Assembly (NCBI GenBank): GCA_947561715.1
Contig: OX387201.1
Location: 9,128,001 to 9,192,000, forward strand
Reading direction: 5' to 3'
Origin: Ascidia mentula
Taxonomy: Eukaryota; Chordata; Ascidiacea; Phlebobranchia; Ascidiidae
DNA length: 64,000 nt
Numbering within the stretch: the first letter of the stretch is position 1; each line of letters begins with the position of its first letter. The position numbers and the translations under genes were made by a program. The notes below the pieces were generated by a model that saw nothing but the letters and a program-made list of their open reading frames with translations, did not search any database and was not told the origin of the DNA. Of the stretch, positions 27,001 to 41,316 are shown piece by piece.

Positions 27001-29606
27001 TTGTTTATACCAGATTTGGCCGCTGGCCGGAGTGTGTCTGTGTCTGATATATAATATACAGTATACCTGTAGAAATATGAATTACGGCAGATACATTCAG
27101 CAATGATGAACTTAACAGTTTTATTGTAACATTCAGTTGCAACAACAACGAGCGACATCAAGGAGACGAATCTTTCAACCGAGGTCGGACCGGGGGAGGA
27201 TTGTTCCCTCAAGGAAACAAACCTGTTCAGATTGGATTCGGGATCCCGCAATAGCAGTGACGAAGGTTCGTGACGTTTTTCGTATTCGCTTCTGCTCCAT
27301 GCTGTATTTTATGTTTGATTGCTTTGACAGTAGAAACGCCGTGGCATTCGGAAGATGCGCCCAAGTCGGATCACAGTGATTCACCGGAAACTTCGCGAAA
27401 GTTCGTCCAAAAGCTAAAGCTACGCGCTGTAAAGTCACAGGTATGTTGTCCGTCTGTTGATACGTGTAGCACAACACTTTAAATGCCGAGATTAATTCTG
27501 GATTGTGAAGAAGACGGTTATGTATTGTGCATTCTATTGTGCTACTGCCTCTACAAACTATCAGCGTTTTGTGACAAAATTAAATCCGGCAAATAAATAT
27601 TTCTGGGTTAAGTTTAAATTTGAGGGAGAAGTAATCGCATTTCATTTGTGGCGAAAGTTGATTTTTGTTCAACAAACGTAATTTACAACATCAAAGAATA
27701 CACCCAGAAATAAATAGAAAAAACAACTGTCTTATTATATGCCGGTAAGTAATACTTAATTGTTGTTGCAAGAACGGTGCCGCTGCCACACAGTGGACTT
27801 TAGTTGGAGGAAATGGCCAAAACGGTCAAAGCAATTTAAAGGAAACAGATTCAATCAATCATTACTCTGAAACAACGGAGCCGAACACCAACAACGCAAA
27901 AGCAATTGATGTAAGATTCCGGATATCTCAAATCATGTTTGTGTGAAAGGTTTGTCGTTTTCTAACTTGGGTATAATTTGTTTAGGTGCAAAACACGCCA
28001 CGTCACCAGCCGCGCGCTTCGCCACGCAAAAGGACGAGAATATCCAACAGTGTCCCACCAACTACACCTCCAAAACTTGACCTTCCCAAGAAGAAGATGA
28101 CGAAACCATTCCCTAAGACCGGCAAGGAAGAGCATGGAGAGATCGAATTGAAATCGAACAAACCGGTTCCTGAATCTGAAGCGACAAAAGCTGAATCTTT
28201 TGAAGCAAAATCACTAAAACCGGTTTCAAAACGTGATCAAAATGAAGTTAATTCTGGAAAAGAAAAATTGGCTAAAATAGTTTCCAATTCTGCGGAAGAT
28301 GGGACAGTACCTGACAAAGAAAGAACCAACAAGTTTACTCCTGCAACTGCAAATTTAATGGAAACTAAAGAAGCCAAACGAAATAAAAATAAACCTGCTA
28401 ATGATGAGGAGAAGAAGGTATGTTAACTTACGTCTGTGTAAATAAACATAAATGTAACAAAACATAAATAAGCACAAGTATTATCATGGACACAAGCGTT
28501 TATTAAATCGATGCTAAATATCACAGTTGAAAATAATTTATGCCACAAGTTAAAATGGCGTACAGTCATATTCAAACTTTAGTAATCTTAATATATTCAT
28601 TCATTTATTCATTGACATGATTTGTTTTTAATTCTAGTCTTCCGAAAATCAAAAGGAAAAAACAAAAAGCGAAGGAAGAAAGTCGGGAAATATCACAGAG
28701 CGGGATTGCGAAACTGATCGAAATAAATCGGATGATTCGGAGGAAGAGGAAGTGTCCAAGTTTCTACTCTTGGTTGTGGTGGATCGAGAGGCTGCCCAAC
28801 TTGCCGTTTCGGTTGTCCAAACCGAGCAGCAACTGCGCAGAGCTCTTCGCCACGAGAAAAACCTCATGCTGAAATCTAAACGGGTGGAGAATCAGGATAA
28901 AAGTACGACTGGAAACGGGGCATTCCCTGCTGCGGGAATTGTTAAGGGTGCGGGAGAGGAAGTGGAATGGATTGGGAAGAACGTGGACGTGAAGAGCGAA
29001 GGCGGGATGTTGAACGATCCCGAGCCTCTTGTGAAACTAGCGAGGAGCAGTTACTCACGGCGCAGCAGCAAGACGACCAAAACCATTGTGGAGATTGTGC
29101 CGGTGGTTAAGGACCACACGTACGTAAAGCAAGAGCACAGCAGGGCGGACGGGAGGCAGGGCAACGGGAAAGAGGAAGAGAGCAAGCAAAAGCGCAAAAC
29201 TGTCGGAAATATAAAGCGAAAAGCGACTGCACCGAGGACGAAGGAGAGGCGGAACTTGCGCGTGCGTTCATTGCCCGTTTTGCCCAACAAGGTCGTTCAG
29301 ACCAAGCAGACAAAACACTTTGTTCCCGCGGGAAAAGAAACTTTTGTTGCCCAGGTTCCGGCTTCTAACGTGATGCCTCTTCCAACCACATCAACGACGG
29401 TGATGATTAAAGCCGATTTCGTGTTAAAAGTGCCCGGCTCGCCTGCGATCGGACAGAAAGCTTTTCCGCCACGAAAAATTGATTTGTCCAAGATTTTGCC
29501 CCCTGTAAGCGTCCACACAAAGCGTAATGTCCAGATGGCGCCAATAGCCGGAAACAACAAACGCAGATCAATACGGAAGTATTCAAAAGACTTTTTACCC
29601 AAGTAG
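15033..29606 (+). CDS. Large C2H2 zinc-finger protein with CtBP-type motif (24 exons, 2,093 aa)
   Basis: Likely nuclear DNA-binding corepressor-type protein. Exons: 15033-15146, 15252-15318, 15459-15652, 16048-16177, 16569-16612, 17230-17276, 17957-18129, 18533-18651, 18968-19186, 19491-19595, 19657-19883, 20135-20330, 20623-20728, 20860-21127, 23036-24957, 25059-25151, 25400-25659, 26204-26338, 26444-26528, 27137-27265, 27331-27440, 27773-27910, 27986-28417, 28638-29606. Phases agree throughout and lengths sum to 6,282 nt. Fingers: C200-C203-H216-H221; a stretched one at C275-C278 with three extra residues before H294; C312-C315; C340-C343; C368-C371 (split by an intron after K369); C520-C523-H536-H541. 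A long Pro/Ser-rich exon holds PLDLR at 927-931 and VLDFS at ~948. The C-terminal third is Lys/Glu-rich. Paired PLDLx/VLDxS motifs and finger style resemble PRDM2/RIZ, but I see no PR/SET domain, so orthology is not claimed. Internal ATG alternatives cannot be excluded. Confidence 0.85.
16692..16930. mobile_element. hAT-like MITE, CAGAGGTC ends (intron of zinc-finger gene)
   Basis: A 239-bp non-autonomous element. The left end CAGAGGTCTGCAACC is the inverted complement of the right end GGTTGCCGACCTCTG with one mismatch. No coding capacity. The 8-base flanks (gcacaaag and gtatcagg) agree at only five positions, so the target duplication has decayed or the insertion is old. It lies in the intron between the exons ending at 16612 and starting at 17230. 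hAT assignment rests on the CAG...CTG termini and the match in style to the two elements with intact 8-bp duplications elsewhere in this window. Confidence 0.65.
21478..21581. mobile_element. Short 104-bp element with perfect 18-bp inverted termini
   Basis: AATTATGAATCTGACGTT at 21478-21495 is repeated as its exact reverse complement at 21564-21581. The 68-bp interior has no open frame of interest. It lies in the large intron before the 640-codon exon of the zinc-finger gene. A foldback MITE is the simplest reading; a hairpin-forming transcript is possible. No clear target duplication was identified. Confidence 0.55.
21821..21997. mobile_element. hAT-like MITE with intact 8-bp target duplication
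   Basis: The 177-bp element has 15-bp perfect terminal inverted repeats (CAGTGCTTCCCAACC and its complement), and GTGGGTCGCGAA occurs near both ends in inverted-like context. The 8-base sequence GTCTACAC flanks both sides (21813-21820 and 21998-22005), the target-site size of hAT transposases. There is no coding sequence, so mobilisation would have been in trans. It sits inside an intron of the zinc-finger gene. Confidence 0.88.
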
Positions 29607-29841
29607 CATCGTTCTATACACCATGTTCATCACGTGCAGTACACACACTGAAAGACGTTATTGCGCTTTTTACATTCGCACAATCGTATAATGCTCTCAA
29701 TTTTACTGCCAAAATGTCTTTTACTGCTTTCAGTTCGTTTCAAAATAAAAAGCGCTTGCAGGTATTTAAACCACCACAGTATTTTATCTGATAGTCAACG
29801 CGTAAGCGAACAACACAATGATATAACAGAACGAAGTCGAA

Positions 29842-31754
29842 CTACACACGGGTGGGAACAAATTTCCAACCCTCCTCCCCAGGTGTATACTGATATCTTG
29901 CTGAAGTACAGCAGAAGGTCACTGCCGATGCGAGAAGCAAAAACGCTGACGAGCACCACGCCAATATGAACGACCACCAGAAGGCGCCGCTGAGCACAGT
30001 AAGCATATAAACCGAAGGTGCCGCGGCCATTGTTACTCCTGAAATGAAAATAATTTTTTTTCAAAAACTTTCTGCAAATTGTACGGTATAAGTTGTACTT
30101 TTAGTTCCTATAGTAGAAGCAACGTATCGGGAAGATTGACTTTGGGGTCTATTTGGATGTGCTTGGGTTGAATACCTCGGACTGAATGGGTAGCAGACCT
30201 TGACATAAGCGTAAATAGAGAATTGGTGATGAACTTGAAGGAATTTTCGTAACAAACTCAATAAGATGGTGGGGGAATTAACATTTAAAAATTCGAATCT
30301 CATCTTCAACCTTTTTAATCTCTCATTTCTATTCCGGCATCGCTCTTTGATAAGTTTTCCTTAAACCAGTGGTTTTCCCGCAGCGTAATGTTTTAGGGGA
30401 ACCGTGGATAATCAACAGCGGCCTTATAATAAGACCTTTAGGTAAATTTTAAGTAGGGGTCCGCAGACTTTTTTGTGCTGAGCTAAATTCTTTACATATG
30501 ATAAAGAGTGTAAGAGTAACAAGCATGGGAAAGATCAGAATTCAAAATGTTATTTAAAAACGAAATAACAACCACCAAACCACAAAGCAGACCTTTGGGT
30601 CAGTTTCAAGTAGGGGTCCGCAGGTGATTTTTTAAGTCCGTGACTACTAAAAGGTTGGGAACCGCTGCCTTAAACCTTAAACATTTGCAGCAAATTTCGA
30701 TGTATTTTCGAGCATTATTTGTGATCTTACGTCATGGCCGACTCACCCGATATCAAGTAGTTTGCACCGAGAATCCACGACCGAGGCAGAAAACATTTCT
30801 TCAACAATAGCATAGACGCGTTCAAAATGACTGCCACAAGTCCAAGAAGAGCGCCGGCCGCCATCAACGTTGTTACGGCAATAAGATGTCCTGCACATAG
30901 ATAAAGGATACACGGTATAAACACAGCATGTGGATAACATGTAATCATTTCGTTGAAGTTTTTTGTGGCGTTTGTGCAATTAATAATTTGACACAAAACC
31001 GTAATAGTAATATCTCTACGCTTTCCAAATTTCGGACGGATTTTTTCATAGTGTTATGACTACTTGGGGCGAAAGCTCAAAAGAAACAAATTAACATTTT
31101 TTGTCAACACAAAAAATTGACAAAATTCAGCCCCAAAAAGCCATGTGCAGTGAGTATGACGAAAGCCTAACTTTGACGAACGACCAAAGTGCGTGGGCCG
31201 GTTTGACAATTCACAAGCCCCTGAATTTAACGGACTGTTGCACTTAAACTACTTTGCTCTGCTATGTGCCCTGTGTTGGGCATTAATGGAAAAGTTCGTT
31301 ATCATCGTGTAGAGGTGTGTTTTCGACACTTGAAACCTGTTTAAAGCAGAATTTAATCTCGATTACACATTAGGTGACATTACTGCGGTTCAACAAAGCG
31401 TCATCCCGCATGAAGGTTGTTTAATGTCATCAATACGTTTTCTCTAAAGCGCTTATACACATGACGCATGTCGACGCACGTAAGACTACTAACCACTTAT
31501 TGATCATAAATAGCTACGGGTTTGTGAATTTCTTACGCCAGCGGCGCGCTCGTTACTTTTCTTACGTAACGCTGTAGCGACTAACCTTTGTCGAGAGTTC
31601 TGAGCTGGCACTGGTTGTTTGTGCATATTTGGAACAATCCTTCTGTAACAACGTTTTCACCCTCTCGTATTGTCCAGAATGGAGTGGCGAGTGCGATAAT
31701 ACCGATTATCGTTCCTGCACCCCCTAATATCGGCGACAACGCAGCTTTGCACAT
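29842..31754 (-). CDS. Four-pass membrane protein, claudin/PMP22-like (169 aa)
   Basis: Three coding exons at 31586-31754, 30747-30890 and 29842-30038, joined in phase 1 each time and ending in TAG at 29842. The start MCKAALSPILGG places the first hydrophobic segment at residues ~8-27. A longer upstream frame lacks a better context. After segment 1 comes an extracellular-type loop with GLFQICTNNQC, recalling the G-L-W-x-x-C...C signature of claudins but with F for W. Segment 2 is in exon 2 (LMAAGALLGLVAVILN) and segments 3 and 4 are in exon 3, the last ending in a Cys pair. The tail is short and has no obvious PDZ ligand. The probable role is a junctional or tetraspan membrane component. Family-level placement is moderately sure; a specific orthologue is not assigned. 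Intron 2 contains a hAT-like MITE. A possible 5' non-coding exon lies near 32088-32250. Confidence 0.75.
30367..30667. mobile_element. hAT-like MITE with 8-bp target duplication
   Basis: The 301-bp element begins CAGTGGTTTTCCCGC and ends GGTTGGGAACCGCTG, imperfect inverted termini. It is flanked by the exact 8-base duplication CCTTAAAC (30359-30366 and 30668-30675). Internally 'aggggtccgcag' occurs twice (near 30455 and 30613). No open frame. Inserted in the second intron of the four-pass membrane protein gene. Confidence 0.88.
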
Positions 31755-33510
31755 GGTAAGTATTTTGTCAAAGCGAAGTATAACAGGAATCCTAAGCAGT
31801 TGCCGAGAGTAAGAACAATGATTGAAGTAGAAAACACACGGCACTTATACGTTTAATAAATGTTGGGTTTTGATACATGAAAAATATTCCAACAATAAAA
31901 GAAACAACAGCCTTTATAAAGTCAAGTTAACCGCGTAATGCATTTCTAATATAATAATAGCTTTGGGAACCGGTTTTACTTCTTCATAGTAAACGACATT
32001 CATATTTGTAATCATTTTCTCGGCGCTAGCCTATTAGCAACCTTCTAAGTTTCTGTTCTGTTCCTACACTCTTACTTGTACCTGACTACTGGTACACAGA
32101 ACTGCCACACTTCGCTGCCTTTTCCATGTCTTCCTCGGCGTGTACGAATAGTAAACACTCCCTTGCTCGTCTCTTTGTCTGGAACCCGACCGGTTGCGGT
32201 CAGCCTCGCCGTCTGGCGTCGCCACCAGCCGTGTAACGACCTGTTTCTCCAAAAATTACCGTTCCGACGCGAGTTGCCTGAAGGATTTTAGTCGCGCGTT
32301 ACTTGCGGCTCAACAGCTTGGGTCGACTGAGTTTAAACCCTCACTGACGTTACGTAAAATTATCGGCTTGACTAACCGATTTGTAGCGGTGAGTCTTTAA
32401 CCATTAAATGTATTTGCGTTTTTTTGCAAACCATTCCTGCTTTTTATCCCACTGATTCATTTATTTGTTGTTTAGAGGTGAGGTGGCGTTGTAGCAAGAT
32501 TTTTTTTGCAAAATCTTCAATTATTGCTTTAGTTTTGTTGCTTTAGTATTATTGCTTTAGTCTTGAAATTCGTTTAAATGTCTTAACTTATAGTAATGGT
32601 AGAGGCCTAATCATTACGCTTCGCATCCCACCAGTGTTTGTTGAAGCAACATGTAACAGGTTTACCATTTTCGGGAAACAACTTTTTGTTCTTAAAGCAG
32701 CGTTGTCAAAGACTTCTGCGCAATAATGCATATACTGATTTGCTCCATAAAATACATGCTGCATCCAACCGCTCGGCTCCGTTACGCCGTTTTGGCGATC
32801 ATGTTATATTGATCCCGCATAGCACACATAGAGTTAAATAAAAATACAGCCAATAAACAAAAAACATGGAGGCCTTGAACTTCATTTCTTTTGACAGTGG
32901 CAATGCAGGTTCGTTTTCTTCGCATATTGTTTACGTTGTATTTGTGTCGTTTTGACTATTCTTTGTATCGATGATGTCGTATACGTGTGTCCACCCGAAG
33001 AAAGATTTAATAACCGCCTCGTTTCGCCCACAAGGTGATGCTGTGTGGTCATATTGCGGTGTTACAGTCATCCTACCAGCAGTGACTGCCATTCTTAGAT
33101 CGTAGTGGGGCTCGGTGGCTGTAACTAAAGATACGAAAACAACATTTTAATGCTGCTCACGTGACATAAACAACGCGAATTGTTTTTTCAGGAAATGCAT
33201 AAAAGAAATGGGTCAGATAAAAAAGGGCATGCAATTGTTTTGGGTACAGATGCCCGTCTATTACATAGAATTATCGCAACTCTTTGATTGTCAGCTTCAT
33301 ATGGGGTTAACTTTATTGTTTGTAAAAGCGATTTTATGCGGTTTGTCAACTTTAATTTATCAACCAATAAGTAAAACGCAGCACTCATGGTTCTTTTTAA
33401 CGGAGTCATTTTAATTTGCAAAAATACTTGATTAATCGAACAAGATCATCAGTTTCAACTGAGGTTGAAAGTCATTTCATTACAATATAGGCCATATTGC
33501 AAATATCATT
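31755..33510. other. Interval between four-pass protein and ARF-like gene; no gene recognised
   Basis: Both flanking genes read leftward, so the left part should hold the promoter of the four-pass protein and the right part the 3' flank of the ARF-like gene. A minus-strand open segment at 32064-32252 could be a 5' exon: it ends at a CAG|GTACAA donor-like site. Its in-frame ATG runs only 13 codons to a stop in one frame. Additional 3' exons of the ARF-like gene could also lie here, because its last exon carries a donor-like GTACGT just before the stop. Confidence 0.35.
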
Positions 33511-35742
33511 TCAAAAACGTACCCGCACTAAAGGGGGAGCGGCCGAATCATCGCTTCTTTCGTCATGTGAAACGTGAAACACGGACTTTCCGACCTTGAT
33601 AGTATCCTCGTCCAAACCTTCTTCCGAGTTGTTTCTGTCCTCTCTCGAACCACGCCGCAATAGTCCTAATGAGAACCTTATGCTGGCCAGCACAGTTAAA
33701 ATGGAAGGTCTAGCGCTCTTTGCAGGCGAGGCTGTTTCTTCTTTCGGCATTTCAACTTCAACTCGTGCCGCTTCTTTGGCCGGGCTGCCTTCAAAACTGT
33801 CGTCGACACTAATCCGTTTTTTATGTCGTTCCTTCCAGTAAACCGAGTCACTCTTGGCAACGGCTTTGTTGCGATTCTTCAAATGTGAAAGACTCGAACT
33901 CCGTTCATTCAAATTGATTTCCCTCCTAGATTGCACTACTCGGTTCGGCGACGGAAGGCTTGATTGTTTCACTTCATCCGAATCGCTCGCCAAGGAGGGA
34001 TTTCGGGTAAAGAAACTGAACAGCCGGGTAAAGCTAAACTCCTCGGTCTTGGAATTTGGAGAGGGACCGCCTGGGATGTTTTCCGCGCTTTCCTGCTCCG
34101 AAGATGATCCTTGCACGTTCTCTTCTCTCCTCCTAGTTTCCACCTTTGCTTTGGCGACGTTTCTGCTGTCAATAAACTCCTGCAGTCTCATCATACTTCC
34201 CAAACGACGAGGGGAGAACGGTTTGTGAGGGTCGCTGGATAGAGTGTCCACCGCGTCTGCGCCCATATACACTTCTGCTTGTTCGGGAGGGTCTGAGGTA
34301 GTGGTTGAGGTTGGCGTTCTGGGTGATCCGGAGAGCATTATACCCATTTCGCCGGCTCTGGACTTAAAGAATGCATTCATGCGTTCGTAAGTGTCAGAAA
34401 ACGAAAATAGACGCCCATCTGTAGTACCGACGTCGATAGGTGTCGCTAGCGGAGTTTCTATCCCGCTTTCGTTACCAGGAACACTTTCCCTTAACTCTAT
34501 GCCGTCCTGCGTGTAAAACTCGTCACATAGAGAATCGAGTCTCCGTCGTTTGTTCATCACCGTCTTCTCCCTCTTCGCAAGTTCCTCGCTTATGCGTTTC
34601 TGTTGTTTGGTTGCGATTCCCGAACCGAGTTTGGCGCAGAGCCAAGTAAAGGCTTCGTGCAATCCGTCGCCCGTTTCAGCCGACACCATGTGTACCTCTG
34701 CCGAAACCGTAAGTATTTTAGCCCAAAGCACGAGAGAATGAAACTCCTGTCTAATGCATCGCACATGAAACATGTCAGAGAACAAGCGTGATAACGGCTC
34801 GCACAAAATTGCCTAAAGCAGGAAAAACTTTACGTAAAACAGTTACTTACTGTAAGGACGGAGTTTGCAGTTCATTTGGAGATCGAGTCTTAGTTGCAAA
34901 TCGTCTGTTGTCAAATCGTAACCCAAGCTATCGGTTTTGTTGACAATTACCAACAGCGGTACTCCTTTTCGTTCGGGTCGTGACACGATGTCCTTAATTC
35001 GGCGAACAAGTCATGTAAGTTTATACAGCTAGACATGTTAGTTTAGCACTGCTTATGTAGTTTTATTAGCAACATTTGCATGTTAAATACAAATGAGGTT
35101 GCCATAAATCAAACGACCAACAATTACATTTTTGAAAAATGAACCACGCTCTGCTAATGGATAAGCATCAAAACATCTGTGATTTTGGATTGGACTTTGT
35201 ATCCATGGCTCTACGTATGTAATATCCACATTAACGAATGAATGTTTTTGTATATGTATAGTGTTCGTAACTTCACATAACTGATTTCAAATATTGGAAG
35301 AAACTCAAATTCATTCAACAGTGGCAAGAGTTTCAGATTTTAGCTATTGACTTTCAGCAATACGGTTTGCAAAGGAGCACTTCAAGTTATCAAAAGTCCA
35401 ATCGCACTCACTGCCAGCAAATTCTTGTTCTCTTCCATCCTATTTACGTCACTGCAGTCAACCACGTAGATGAGGGCTGCCGCTGAAATCAGATAATGTT
35501 TCCAAAGAGGAACTATCCTGTGATCACCGCCCACGTCCATCACGTCTAACTCGATGTCGTCGAACGGCAGGATTTCCATGTTGAACCCTAAGTTTCAAAC
35601 GCATTCGCATGACAGAAAACAGCGTATCTATGAACGTATACATTAACAGCAAAGCATCGCTTACCAAATGTAGGCACTGGTAATATTTTTTCTCCGGTCA
35701 ACAGTTTGTACAAAATCGTTGTCTTTCCCGAGTTTTCCAAAC
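33511..35742 (-). CDS. Divergent ARF-like GTPase with long serine-rich tail (first exon not found)
   Basis: ARF/ARL-family small GTPase. Exons: 35665-35742 (P-loop GLENSGKTTILYKLLTGE), 35412-35587 (switch region GFNMEI, then MDVGGDHRIVPLWKHYL and VVDCSD), 34851-34992 (guanine-specificity VNKTD) and 33511-34697 (SAETGDGLHEAF, then ~380 residues of tail). All junction phases agree. ARF proteins normally read WDVGGQ; here W is M and the catalytic Gln is Asp, so intrinsic hydrolysis is expected to be weak or absent. That is an inference. The tail is Ser/Arg/Glu-rich and predicted disordered, with several SP sites. The layout recalls ARL13B (G domain plus long tail) without clear sequence kinship. 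The exon encoding the N-terminus, including any myristoylation Gly or amphipathic helix, lies upstream and was not found. A GTACGT donor at ~33515-33520 leaves open further 3' exons. Confidence 0.82.
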
Positions 35743-37867
35743 CTAAAATGGATGAAAATGAAGCAAATTTACAACTCGTTTTGAACAAACATCAAGATTA
35801 ACGTTAGCAGTAATTCATAATAACAACATTAGCTAAACGTCTATTCATCATCAAGAATTTAATTCTAGTAATGGCTTAAACAGGTCTTTACCCAACAAAT
35901 CGCGGCGTCAGTAAACTTCCAATGTACTTTCAAAGGAAACCATTGGTAATTAGTTAAGGCTCAAATAATGTACAGGCCTCCGAAGCAACACTACATGTAT
36001 GTATAGGGCCGTCCAAAGCTAAACAATAAAGGCTGTCGCACGTTGAAGCATATAAAGTTAAAGCAAATTTCGATCATGTACAGAGATCGGCAACCTTTAC
36101 AAAGAGGCAGTTGGATCCTTTTTGCCCTCAATTAAAACAAACTTGTAGCCAAAAAGCGGAAGTTGACGTTGATTTTTCTGAGGGTTGTGAACTAGCTACA
36201 ATGACCTACACCGCAAGTGTTTTTTTTTTCGGTTGCGTTCGCCCCCACTGATGCCCATTCATCCATTGTTTTGTTTTTGATTAAATTATTCAGGCTAAAC
36301 ATGAAAATATCGTTGTATAGAAGTGATATCGAAGATTTATGTCAAACTGTAGAAAAAAGGACGGCATGACTTAGAATTAAATAGAAAAGCAAAAATCAAG
36401 CTATAGAAATCATCATCCCAGACTAAAAGTTTTTGTTAGCGTACCGCCTCAACTCACGTGCTGTCAGTGGCCAAACAATAGACAACAACTGATATAGGAA
36501 GGAAATTGTCAACCGAACCACATCGTCGGGTGCCAGCACGTCCACTGAACGAGACGAATCGTGCGCGTTACTATTGCTCCATCCCAACTACTCACGCGTG
36601 CTTGTTGTGGGCAATAGGAAAACAATCCACTGTATTACGTATTTACGATTCACACCAAGAATGTTTTCTTTCAAATACTCTTCGGAAATCAAATGTTTTA
36701 TGGACAATTGGTCGCTGAATACACCCTAGAATCATCAGGTAAATTCAAAAATGTTTTAAAACCTGTTTGCCTATATAATAATCGAACGCATTGAACAATG
36801 ACCAAATTTCAATTACGACCTCTTTCTTCACAGTATGCCCATTCCGCCAACCGTTGACGTCATTTGTTTTTAGTTCCGCGAAATGTCTGCAAAAACTTTG
36901 CCCTCCAACTGGCGAAAGAGACAATAAACGGTTCGTAACAGAAATTGCATTCTTTACAACCAGAGAAGCACAAATTGTAGGAAAATCTGTGGAACCAAAT
37001 TAGCGATTGCGGAAAAGTGAATCAACGTGTTACTTGTCGTGGCCCCGTTCGACTTGTGGCTGAATCACAGCAGTGGGTAGCTGTAACCAGGTTACACGCT
37101 ACCATAACAAGCTGTAGACCCACTCTATCACTCACACCTCAGGTCCCGATTTAATACAATCCCAATATGGAACTGACCTCGACAAGTGTTAGCTTTGCAA
37201 CGGTTATGAATGTGACTTTCTAACATTAGATGCTTTGTTTATCCTTCAAGCTATAAATCGGGTGTTGCGTTTTGCACCAAGTCAATAAAATGTACATTAG
37301 GTTCGTTCCCAACGCGACGATGTTGCATCACAAGACTTTTTAATTTTATAAACATTTAGAAACCGAAAATTAATGAACAAACCTTTCGGTGGCGTTTTTT
37401 CATTTGTATGGCTTTCATTAACAAGCACAGTTACATTTTGACGTGGGGGGGGGCTATGCAGCAGGATAAATACAACAGTAAAAAACAGTTAAGAAAACCG
37501 TCCTTTTCGCTTGTTGCGATAAATCTACACAAACACCTACTCACCAAGCATCAAAACTGCAACACGTTTCCGCTGCAGAAACCTGGCCATGTTGTGTCCC
37601 ATGATATAGTCACACGCCTGTTGGTACAGTTATCATGGTATGTTGTTCCTGTCAGTTGGAGTAACGAAACGAAACAGCAAATAAACTATTCTTTCATCAA
37701 GCGATGATTGTATTTTACCTACTCTGCAAATGAATTTCCAAACAACGCAATGTCAGTTATAGAATACATTGTGTACTTGCTGCAAGTTTCATCACACCAC
37801 AACGGTGACTGCACTGCTGACACCTACGCTGCACACACAACAACTATGCTTGGTATTTAGATAAGCT
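35743..37867. other. Gene-poor interval upstream of the ARF-like gene
   Basis: This should contain the missing first exon and promoter of the ARF-like gene. No exon with a start codon and matching phase was found. A sequence beginning CAGAGATCGGCAACC at ~36082 resembles the left terminus of the hAT-like elements in this window, but I did not find a matching right end. A 14-codon plus-strand frame after a TTTTTAG acceptor near 36873 ends in TAA and is too short to call. Confidence 0.35.
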
Positions 37868-38109
37868 ATGGAGGGTGCGGATGATGGAGTGTCGGTATTA
37901 CCGCTACGCACTTTTGATTTTCTAACGTATATATTGACACTATGTTCTGCAGGAAGTCGTGCTTTGCGCAAGCTTGTCTGGCAACTTCGAGCAGCAACCA
38001 AAACTGAAAATTCTATTCTTCATTTACTGCGTGACCTCTATTCACCCTAAAACTGCTATCGAACTCGCTGTTTCTGGATTTTTTGCTGTACAGCATCTCC
38101 CGTCACAGG
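37868..38109 (+). CDS. Possible two-exon gene start of unknown identity
   Basis: ATG at 37868 opens nine codons (MEGADDGVS) up to a GT at 37895. A TTCTGCAG acceptor ends at about 37953 and is followed by an open exon of 52 codons to a CAG|GTAATG donor at 38109. Both junctions are phase 0. The second exon reads as a mixed hydrophobic/polar helical segment (for example KILFFIYCVTSIHPKTAIEL). Lower-case alternatives exist, including continuous reading in another frame. A possible next exon at 38210-38240 (acceptor AACAG, donor GTGTGT) is weak. No family is recognised. Supported only by splice consensus and open frame. Confidence 0.35.
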
Positions 38110-38576
38110 TAATGACGAAAGATTTGTGCGAACCCTCTAGCCCACGTCATGGCTCCCCACTGCGTCTTGCAATGACGCTATGAGTCAGATCGTTTCCGAA
38201 CGCGTAACAGGAGCAACGCGTCTGCGTACTGGCGGGACAAGGTGTGTGTTGAAACAACCGAGTTGACAAACCATTTCTGTGTTTTGCATAACTGCACAAA
38301 GCGCTGAACATATCCCGATTTAACAGTTTATCTTTGTATCGCACTATTTCTTCGGTGCTGACTTGCAATTATGCGTGTATGTGATATCTGAAAATACCAC
38401 GTCGCATAACGATATACGCTATATTGGTCCAATGAGTTTCCGGTGATAGAACATCTTTATAAACAAAGCCGATCGATCCACGCCAGAACTAAATCTTAAA
38501 GCATGGAAACTTTGCTAACTGGGTTCTCGTAACAATGCTTCTTTTTCTGTCAAATGTTCTTTTTCTGTCAAAAAAC

Positions 38577-38725
38577 ATTTCGAGGACAGGGGTGGTCAAC
38601 ACGTCGATCATTTAACTTTAACCTGTGTTGAAAGCTGGGCTGGTCTTATAAAATGCGAGCCCCTACTTCGAAAGTAACAAGGTACAGGATAGAGTGGCCA
38701 ACACGTTGATCGTTTTACTTTAACT
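38577..38725. repeat. Pair of diverged direct repeats
   Basis: The segment starting 'ggtggtcaacacgtcgatca' near 38589 recurs as 'gtggccaacacgttgatcg' near 38694, both followed by TTTAACTTTAA-like or TTTTACTTTAA-like sequence. A few bases upstream, 'ttctttttctgtcaaa' is also repeated in tandem (38540-38575). Probably the remains of a short repeat. Confidence 0.5.
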
Positions 38726-38741
38726 GAAAGATCGCGTCTCA

Positions 38742-41316
<2,575 letters not shown>

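Noticed and set aside
34550..34806. Plus-strand open frames opposite the ARF-like tail exon
   Set aside because: They are shadows of the coding strand, whose GTPase G5 motif (SAETGDGL) and phase-matched upstream exons fix the orientation.
36082..36220. Another hAT-like element starting CAGAGATCGGCAACC
   Set aside because: No matching right terminus or target duplication was found, so only a one-ended resemblance remains.
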